Shown: positions 15,463-20,602 of the stretch, piece by piece | Numbering within the stretch: the first letter of the stretch is position 1 | How the letters are laid out: the number at the start of each line of letters is the position of its first letter | From: Actinomycetes bacterium | GTDB taxonomy: Bacteria > Actinomycetota > Actinomycetes > Mycobacteriales > Mycobacteriaceae | Length of the DNA stretch: 22,652 bases | Direction of reading: 5' to 3' | Assembly: GCA_023416315.1 (NCBI GenBank) | Contig: JAEZIA010000416.1 | Coordinates: 1-22,652 of the forward strand | Made by a program: the position numbers and the translations under genes | Notes under the pieces: generated by a model | What the model saw: only the letters and a program-made list of their open reading frames with translations | Told to the model about the DNA's origin: nothing | The model's database searches: none

Positions 15463-15480
15463 AACTTTCAGTTGACAGTT
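15463..15480. promoter_or_regulatory. Near-perfect palindrome upstream of the DUF1989 operon, candidate TetR operator
   Basis: AACTTTCA-GT-TGACAGTT has 8-base arms with one mismatch. It overlaps a TTGACA (15472-15477) that could serve as a -35. It ends 26 bases before the first DUF1989 start and 108 bases from the divergent TetR start. Size and position suit a TetR dimer. Confidence 0.45.
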
Positions 15481-15506
15481 AATCGGCCCGACACAGGAGT
15501 GCCACG

Positions 15507-16241
15507 ATGACCACCGCGTCGACCGACGGCGCCCGCTCACACGCCCGTTCGCAGGCCAGCGGAGCCACCATGCGGATCCCGGCCCTGCCCGACGGCGTGG
15601 ACGGCGCGCGACTGGTGTGGGCCGAATCGGTGCCCGCCGAGTCCTACGTTTCCCGCGTGGTGGGTCGCGGCACCCGCCTGCGCCTGTCCGATCCGGACGG
15701 CGGTGCCTGCGCACACCTGCTGCTGTTCCGCGCCGATGCGAACTGGGAGCGCCTGAACGTCGCCGACACGATGAAGGTGCCATGGCAGGCGTACCTCGGT
15801 GTCGGCCACCCGTTGCTGTCCGACCAGGGCCGGCTGTTGGCGACGATCGTCGCCGACAGTTCCGGCCACCACGACCTGCTGTGCGGATTGCCCCCGGCCG
15901 GCCAGCCCACGATGCTGCTGGCCGCGATGAAGCACGGGATGGACATCCGCGACGTCGCACCCTCGGCGACCCTGTTCAAGGGTGTGCGGGTCGAGGACTC
16001 CGGCGCGCTGACCTTCACCGGTTCGGCCGGAGCGGGGGCGGCCGTCGACCTGCTGATCCATCTGCCGGTGGTCGTCGCGGTCGTCAACACCGCCCATCCG
16101 CTGGACCCTCAGCCGGAGGTGACCGGCCTGGACATCGTGGCCTGGCGCGCCGATGACGAGCTCACCACACCGGTCAACTCCGACCCGGAGTACTTCCGGG
16201 CCCTGTTCAACACCGAATCGACATGGGCGGCGGCACAATGA
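15507..16241 (+). CDS. DUF1989 protein, urea amidolyase-associated protein 1 (UAAP1) family; possible carboxyguanidine deiminase subunit
   Basis: The 244-residue protein belongs to the DUF1989 family that accompanies urea/guanidine carboxylase. Members of this pair have been shown to form a carboxyguanidine deiminase (CgdAB) in guanidine degradation, making allophanate from carboxyguanidine. The family core is visible: SRVVGRGTRLRLSDPDGGAC, ERLNVADTMKVPWQAYL, DQGRLLATIVADSSGHHDLLCG and NTAHPLDPQPEVTGLDIVAW. The segment after HHDLLCG is shorter than I remember in relatives, and cysteines usual around these motifs (in GTC and CPHPLDP) are missing. It may thus be a structural or altered subunit. 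ATG 15507 has AGGAG 8 bases upstream. Its stop overlaps the next start (ATGA). Confidence 0.85.
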   Translation: MTTASTDGARSHARSQASGATMRIPALPDGVDGARLVWAESVPAESYVSRVVGRGTRLRLSDPDGGACAHLLLFRADANWERLNVADTMKVPWQAYLGVGHPLLSDQGRLLATIVADSSGHHDLLCGLPPAGQPTMLLAAMKHGMDIRDVAPSATLFKGVRVEDSGALTFTGSAGAGAAVDLLIHLPVVVAVVNTAHPLDPQPEVTGLDIVAWRADDELTTPVNSDPEYFRALFNTESTWAAAQ

Positions 16242-16849
16242 TTTCCGACCAGATCGTCGCAGCATGCTCCCCGTGGTCGGCCATCCTGCGGGCGGGTCAG
16301 TCCTTACAGATCATCGACCTGCACGGTAACCAGGCGGTGGACACCCTGTTCTATGCCGTCACCGATGATCGGGTGGACCCGGGCGGGCGCTACAGCGCGC
16401 AGGCCACGATTGCCGCGCAGCGCAACATCTTTCTGACCACCGGCTCGGTACTGCGGGCTGCCGACGGCCGGGCGCTGGTGACGATCGTCGCCGACGACGT
16501 CGGCAACCACGACACCCTGGCAGGCGCCTGCTCGAAGGAATCCAACACGTTGCGCTACGGCCATCACACCGTGCATCAGCACGCGTGCGCGGAGAACTTC
16601 CTCGCCGAGGCCGCCAAATGGGGAATGGGCAAGCGCGACATCGTCTCCAACGTCAACTTCTTCATGAACGTGCCGGTGGAGGCCGACGGCACACTGGGCA
16701 TCGTCGACGGTCTCTCGGCACCGGGCAAGTCGCTGACGGTGCGCGCCGACACCGACACGCTGGTACTGGTGTCGAACTGCCCGCAGATCAACAACCCGTG
16801 CAACGGGTTCGACCCCACCCCGGTGCGGATGGTGATCACCTCCTCATGA
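16238..16849 (+). CDS. DUF1989 protein, urea amidolyase-associated protein 2 (UAAP2) family; possible carboxyguanidine deiminase subunit
   Basis: The 203-residue partner of the preceding gene has a canonical UAAP2 sequence: GQSLQIIDLHGNQAVDTLFY, RYSAQATIAAQRNIFLTTGS, DVGNHDTLAGACSKESNTLRYG, HQHACAENF, KRDIVSNVNFFMNVP and SNCPQINNPCNGFDPTPVRMVI. The His and Cys residues expected at the metal/active site of DUF1989 proteins (NHDTLAGAC and NCPQINNPC) are all kept, unlike in UAAP1. ATG 16238 overlaps the upstream stop by 4 bases, so translation is coupled; a frame starting at 16223 is possible but would overlap more. Expected role: with UAAP1, deimination of carboxyguanidine, or another small carboxylated amidine or amide substrate. 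Confidence 0.9.
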   Translation: MISDQIVAACSPWSAILRAGQSLQIIDLHGNQAVDTLFYAVTDDRVDPGGRYSAQATIAAQRNIFLTTGSVLRAADGRALVTIVADDVGNHDTLAGACSKESNTLRYGHHTVHQHACAENFLAEAAKWGMGKRDIVSNVNFFMNVPVEADGTLGIVDGLSAPGKSLTVRADTDTLVLVSNCPQINNPCNGFDPTPVRMVITSS

Positions 16850-18846
16850 ACACCGTCGAAGTGGTGCGGCGCGGGCTGCTGACCACCGTTCAGGACTGGC
16901 CCGGGCGCATCGGCTACTGGCATGTCGGTGTGCCGCCGTCGGGCCCGATGGACGACCTGTCTTTCCGGATCGGAAACCGGGTGCTCGGCAATCCCGAAGG
17001 TGCGGCCGGCCTCGAATGCACGAAAGCCGGTGCGGCGCTGAGGTTTCATGACGCCGCGCGGGTGTGCGTGACCGGGGCGGCGGCTCCGGTCACCTTGGAT
17101 GGTCAGCCGGTGGCACAGTGGCGGTCGATCGCGGTGCCGGCAGGCGGGGTGCTCGACATCGGTGTCGTCGACGGTCCGGGTATGCGCTGCTACCTCCTGA
17201 TCGCCGGCGGCTTCTGTGAGCCCGAATATCTGGGCAGCTCAGCGACATTCACATTGGGGTGCTTCGGCGGCCACGACGGCCGGCCGTTGCGCGACGGAGA
17301 CCTGCTGACGTTCGGTGCGGATCCCGGTCCGGCGTCGGCTCGCCCCGCCCGCGCCGCGATCGACGAGCAGCCCGCCATCGGCCACCGCTGGCAGGTGGCC
17401 GTCACCGAGGGGCCGCACGCCGCCCCGGAGTTCTTCACCCGCGCCGACATCGCCACACTGATCGGCACCGACTACACCGTGCACTTCAACTCCGATCGCA
17501 CCGGCGTGCGGCTGATGGGCCCGAAACCGCAGTGGGCGCGCACCGACGGCGGTGAGGCAGGCTTGCATCCGTCGAACATTCACGACAACGCCTACTGCGT
17601 CGGCACTTTGGACTTCACCGGCGACACCCCGATCCTGCTCGGCCCGGACGGTCCCAGCCTCGGCGGGTTCGTCTGCCCGGTGACCGTGGTGCGGGGCGAT
17701 CGCTGGAAGCTCGGGCAGATGGCACCCGGCGACACCGTGCGGTTCGTTCCGGTGCGTGCCGACCGGGCGCCGTCGCTGGGCAGCATCGGAACGGCCCGGC
17801 GGGCGTCGATGCCGTTGGTGATCTCGACGTCCAGCGACGCCGATGACGGGGTGCTGACCCGATTCGTCGGGGCCGAAGGCACCAACGTGACCGTGCGCCG
17901 CGACGGCGACGGCGGTGTGCTCGTCGAATACGGGCCGATGGTGCTCGACCTGGCGATGCGGGCCCGCGTCCACGTGCTGCACGAATCGCTGTCGGCCAGT
18001 GCGGTTCCCGGCATCACCGAGCTGACACCGGGGGTGCGGTCGCTACAGGTGCAATTCGATCCCGCGGTGCTGAGCACCACCGAGCTCGTCGATCTGCTGG
18101 CCCGCACTGAGGAGGAACTGCCCGCCACCGACGAGCTGGTCGTCCCGAGCCGGACGGTGCGGTTGCCGCTGTCGTGGGACGATCCGGCAACTCACGAGGC
18201 GATCCAGCGCTACATCCACGGAGTGCGCGCCGACGCGCCGTGGTGCCCGTGGAACATCGAATTCATCAGACGCATCAACGGTTTGACCGATGTGCAGCAG
18301 GTGCACGACATCGTCTTCGACGCGCAGTACCTGGTGCTCGGGCTCGGCGACGTCTACCTCGGCGCACCGGTGGCCGCCCCGCTGGATCCCCGCCATCGGC
18401 TGGTGACCACCAAATACAACCCGGCACGGACCTGGACCCCGGAGAACGCCGTCGGGATCGGCGGGGCGTATCTGTGCATCTACGGCATGGAGGGACCGGG
18501 CGGCTACCAGTTCGTCGGCCGCACCACGCAGGTGTGGAACCACCGGCATCCACAGGATTCACGCTCCTTCGAGCCCGGAACGCCGTGGCTGCTGCGCTAC
18601 TTCGACCGAATCGGGTTCTATCCGGTCAGCGCCGAGGAACTGCTGGACCTGCGCGCCGACATGGCCGCGGGGCGGGGCGACGTCGAGATCACCGACGGTA
18701 CGTTCTCGATGCCCGACTACCAACGCTTCCTGACGCTGCACGCCGACGGCATCGCCGAGTTCCGGGCCCAGCAGGCCGAGGCCTTCGGCGCCGAGCGTCG
18801 CGCGTGGGATAAGGCGGGCGAGTTCGCCGGGCAACTGGCGAGCTGA
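16846..18846 (+). CDS. Stand-alone carboxyltransferase part of urea/guanidine carboxylase (AHS2-AHS1 fusion, no biotin carboxylase or BCCP)
   Basis: The 666-residue protein is made of a KipA/PxpC-like AHS2 domain (about 1-310; TTVQDWPGRIGYWHVGVPPSGPMDDLSFRIGNR in two segments, GGEAGLHPSNIHDNAYCVG, LLGPDGPSLGGFVCPV) followed by a KipI/PxpB-like AHS1 domain (about 325-600; YGPMVLDLAMRARVH, GVRSLQVQFDP, PWCPWNIEFIRRINGL, DVYLGAPVAAPLDPRHRL, NPARTWTPENAVGIGGAYLCIYG). These sequences are of the urea carboxylase type rather than 5-oxoprolinase. Full urea/guanidine carboxylases are about 1200 residues with an N-terminal biotin carboxylase and a C-terminal biotinyl domain. Here the chain starts at the domain boundary and ends (GEFAGQLAS) before any biotinylation motif. 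ATG 16846 overlaps the UAAP2 stop (ATGA). No allophanate hydrolase gene is in the window. Confidence 0.9.
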   Translation: MNTVEVVRRGLLTTVQDWPGRIGYWHVGVPPSGPMDDLSFRIGNRVLGNPEGAAGLECTKAGAALRFHDAARVCVTGAAAPVTLDGQPVAQWRSIAVPAGGVLDIGVVDGPGMRCYLLIAGGFCEPEYLGSSATFTLGCFGGHDGRPLRDGDLLTFGADPGPASARPARAAIDEQPAIGHRWQVAVTEGPHAAPEFFTRADIATLIGTDYTVHFNSDRTGVRLMGPKPQWARTDGGEAGLHPSNIHDNAYCVGTLDFTGDTPILLGPDGPSLGGFVCPVTVVRGDRWKLGQMAPGDTVRFVPVRADRAPSLGSIGTARRASMPLVISTSSDADDGVLTRFVGAEGTNVTVRRDGDGGVLVEYGPMVLDLAMRARVHVLHESLSASAVPGITELTPGVRSLQVQFDPAVLSTTELVDLLARTEEELPATDELVVPSRTVRLPLSWDDPATHEAIQRYIHGVRADAPWCPWNIEFIRRINGLTDVQQVHDIVFDAQYLVLGLGDVYLGAPVAAPLDPRHRLVTTKYNPARTWTPENAVGIGGAYLCIYGMEGPGGYQFVGRTTQVWNHRHPQDSRSFEPGTPWLLRYFDRIGFYPVSAEELLDLRADMAAGRGDVEITDGTFSMPDYQRFLTLHADGIAEFRAQQAEAFGAERRAWDKAGEFAGQLAS

Positions 18847-18873
18847 GTGTCGTGTTCATCCGGATGTGACACG
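18847..18873. repeat. Imperfect inverted repeat between the carboxyltransferase and CYTH-CHAD genes
   Basis: CGTGT-T-CATCC / GGATG-TG-ACACG (18851-18873) is an imperfect palindrome, and GTGTC...GACAC (18847-18872) gives an alternative register. It could be a weak terminator for the carboxyltransferase operon or an operator for the next gene. There is no U-tract. Confidence 0.3.
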
Positions 18874-18882
18874 CTGTTGCGC

Positions 18883-20385
18883 ATGGGTTCGGGAACTGCG
18901 GGCAAGAACCGCCATGTGGAAGTGGAGCGCAAGTTCGACGTCCCCGCCGGGACGGTGTTCCCGTCGTTCGAGGGTCTTTCCTCGGTCGGGCGGGTGGAGC
19001 GCCAGCCGGCGCAAGCGCTCGACGCCGTCTACTTCGACACACCCGGTCGCGACCTGGCGGCCCACCGGATCACCCTGCGCCGCCGCACCGGCGGCCCGGA
19101 TGCCGGCTGGCACCTGAAACTGCCCACCGGACCGGACGCCCGGACCGAGGTGCATGCGCCGTTGGACGACGACGGCGACAGCGGCGTGCCCGCGGATCTG
19201 CTCGACATCGTGCTGGCGATCGTGCGGGACCGTCCGCTGGCGCCGGTCGCGCGGATCTCGACGACCCGCAACGTGGTGATGCTCTACGACGGCGAAGGCG
19301 CGCCGCTGGCCGAGTTCTGCGACGACGAGGTCAGCGCGTGGGCGCTCGACCCGGGCGACGGTCAGGCCGGCGAGGAGCAGCGCTGGCATGAGTGGGAACT
19401 GGAGCTGGTCGACGGTGAGATCAAGGGCGCCAAGGACCTGCTGAAGCGGCTCGGCAACCGGCTGCTGGACGCCGGTGCGGCGCCGGCCGGGCACGGATCG
19501 AAGCTGGCCAAAGTCCTCGACGCCGCGGCCTCGGCCCCGGCGGCGGCCGAAGAGCCGACCGATCCGGTGCACCGGGCGGTCGCCCAGCAGGTCGACGAGC
19601 TTCTGGTGTGGGACCGCGCGGTGCGCGCCGATACCTACGATTCCGTTCACCAGATGCGGGTGACGACGCGCAAGATCCGCAGCCTGCTGCAGGCCTCCGA
19701 GGAGGCGTTCGGACTCAGCGACGACGCCTGGATCCTCGACGAGCTGCGACAGCTGGCCGGCGTGCTGGGTGTCGCGCGGGACGCCGAGGTGCTCGCCGAA
19801 CGCTACGAGGCCGCGCTCGAGGCGCTGCCTGCCGAACTGGTCCGCGGACCGGTGTACGAGCGGCTGGTCTCCGGCGCGCAGCGCAGCTACCAGGCCGGCC
19901 TGCGCCGCTCGCTGGCCGCCATGCGCTCGACGCGATACTTCCGATTGCTCGACGCGCTGGACGCGCTGGTGACGACCCAGCCTGCGCACGTCGGTGACGA
20001 AGCCAAGCCGGTGAGTATCGACTCGGCTTACAAGCGGGTGCGCAAAGCGGCCAAGAACGCCGCTCACGCCACCGCCGACCGTGATGAGGCGTTGCATCGA
20101 ATCCGCAAGGGCGCCAAGCGGCTTCGTTATGTTGCGGCCGCGACCGGCGAGCCCAAGGTGTCCGAGCGGGCCAAAACCATCCAGAGTCTGCTCGGCGATC
20201 ACCAGGACAGTGTGGTGAGCCGGACGCACCTGGCGCAGCAGTCCCTTGCGGCGCACGCGGCGGGCGAGGACACGTTCACCTATGGCCTGCTGTATCAGCA
20301 GGAGCACGACCTCGCGACCAGATGCCGCGAACAGCTGGACGACGCGCTGCGGGTGCTGCGGAAGACGGTCAAGAAGGCGCACTAG
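18883..20385 (+). CDS. CYTH and CHAD domain protein (Rv2226-like)
   Basis: The 500-residue cytoplasmic protein joins an N-terminal CYTH (triphosphate tunnel metalloenzyme) domain, about 10-215, to a C-terminal all-helical CHAD domain, about 228-495. The CYTH signature ExExK is intact in HVEVERKF (13-17), followed by YFDTPGRDLAAHRITLRRR and HLKLP. CYTH proteins hydrolyse or form triphosphates such as tripolyphosphate; CHAD domains bind polyphosphate through conserved basic and His residues, as in SVHQMRVTTRKIRSLL and ALHRIRKGAKRLRY. ATG 18883 is chosen because conserved sequence begins soon after. A GTG at 18847 directly after the upstream stop would add 12 residues. In M. tuberculosis, as I recall, the orthologue directly follows panB; here about 9.4 kb separates them. 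Confidence 0.92.
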   Translation: MGSGTAGKNRHVEVERKFDVPAGTVFPSFEGLSSVGRVERQPAQALDAVYFDTPGRDLAAHRITLRRRTGGPDAGWHLKLPTGPDARTEVHAPLDDDGDSGVPADLLDIVLAIVRDRPLAPVARISTTRNVVMLYDGEGAPLAEFCDDEVSAWALDPGDGQAGEEQRWHEWELELVDGEIKGAKDLLKRLGNRLLDAGAAPAGHGSKLAKVLDAAASAPAAAEEPTDPVHRAVAQQVDELLVWDRAVRADTYDSVHQMRVTTRKIRSLLQASEEAFGLSDDAWILDELRQLAGVLGVARDAEVLAERYEAALEALPAELVRGPVYERLVSGAQRSYQAGLRRSLAAMRSTRYFRLLDALDALVTTQPAHVGDEAKPVSIDSAYKRVRKAAKNAAHATADRDEALHRIRKGAKRLRYVAAATGEPKVSERAKTIQSLLGDHQDSVVSRTHLAQQSLAAHAAGEDTFTYGLLYQQEHDLATRCREQLDDALRVLRKTVKKAH

Positions 20386-20417
20386 CGCCGTTGGCTTCAC
20401 AGCGAAGGATTACCGAG

Positions 20418-20435
20418 GGGCAACTCACGTTGCCC
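20418..20435 (+). terminator. Candidate terminator hairpin after the CYTH-CHAD gene
   Basis: GGGCAAC-TCAC-GTTGCCC is a perfect 7-bp stem with a 4-base loop, 32 bases after the stop codon. There is no U-tract, which is common for mycobacterial hairpins. A second hairpin follows at 20454-20469. Confidence 0.5.
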
Positions 20436-20453
20436 ACCGCACCTCGGGCGTCC

Positions 20454-20469
20454 GCTTGCGAATGCAAGC
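20454..20469 (+). terminator. Second hairpin after the CYTH-CHAD gene
   Basis: GCTTGC-GAAT-GCAAGC is a perfect 6-bp stem with a 4-base loop, 18 bases downstream of the first hairpin. Two hairpins in series may strengthen termination; a regulatory role for the downstream gene cannot be excluded. Confidence 0.35.
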
Positions 20470-20530
20470 AACCCTGAACGCGCGGGTCGAATTGCCAGTT
20501 GCTGTGAGTCAGCTGTGCTTACCATCAAGT

Positions 20531-20559
20531 GATTCACGTTTTGCCAGATTCCGTGAATC
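20531..20559. promoter_or_regulatory. 8-bp inverted repeat upstream of the surface-protein gene
   Basis: GATTCACG (20531-20538) and CGTGAATC (20552-20559) are exact reverse complements whose starts are 21 bases apart, two helical turns. They end 43 bases before the start codon of the surface-protein gene. The spacing suits a dimeric regulator; no protein can be named. I could not identify -35 and -10 boxes with confidence here. Confidence 0.4.
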
Positions 20560-20602
20560 CACACGATGTCAGGATTACAGCAACGCATTTTTCGGGGGAA
20601 TC

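Noticed and set aside
15356..15506. A guanidine (ykkC-type) riboswitch in front of the DUF1989 operon
   Set aside because: I could not recognise the conserved sequence blocks of these riboswitches. The hairpins present are simple stems and lie upstream of the plausible -35.
16585..16845. N-terminal extension of the carboxyltransferase frame upstream of 16846
   Set aside because: The extension overlaps the conserved UAAP2 gene in another frame and has no family resemblance; ATG 16846 starts exactly at the AHS2 domain.
16846..18846. 5-oxoprolinase subunits PxpB-PxpC as the identity of the carboxyltransferase-like protein
   Set aside because: The order and sequence (AHS2 then AHS1, PWCPWNIEFIRRINGL, NPARTWTPENAVGIGG) match urea carboxylase, the neighbours are DUF1989 proteins, and no PxpA gene is present.
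18856..20400. A 514-codon minus-strand frame opposite the CYTH-CHAD gene
   Set aside because: The plus strand has the ExExK and CHAD motifs; the opposite frame has no recognisable domain.
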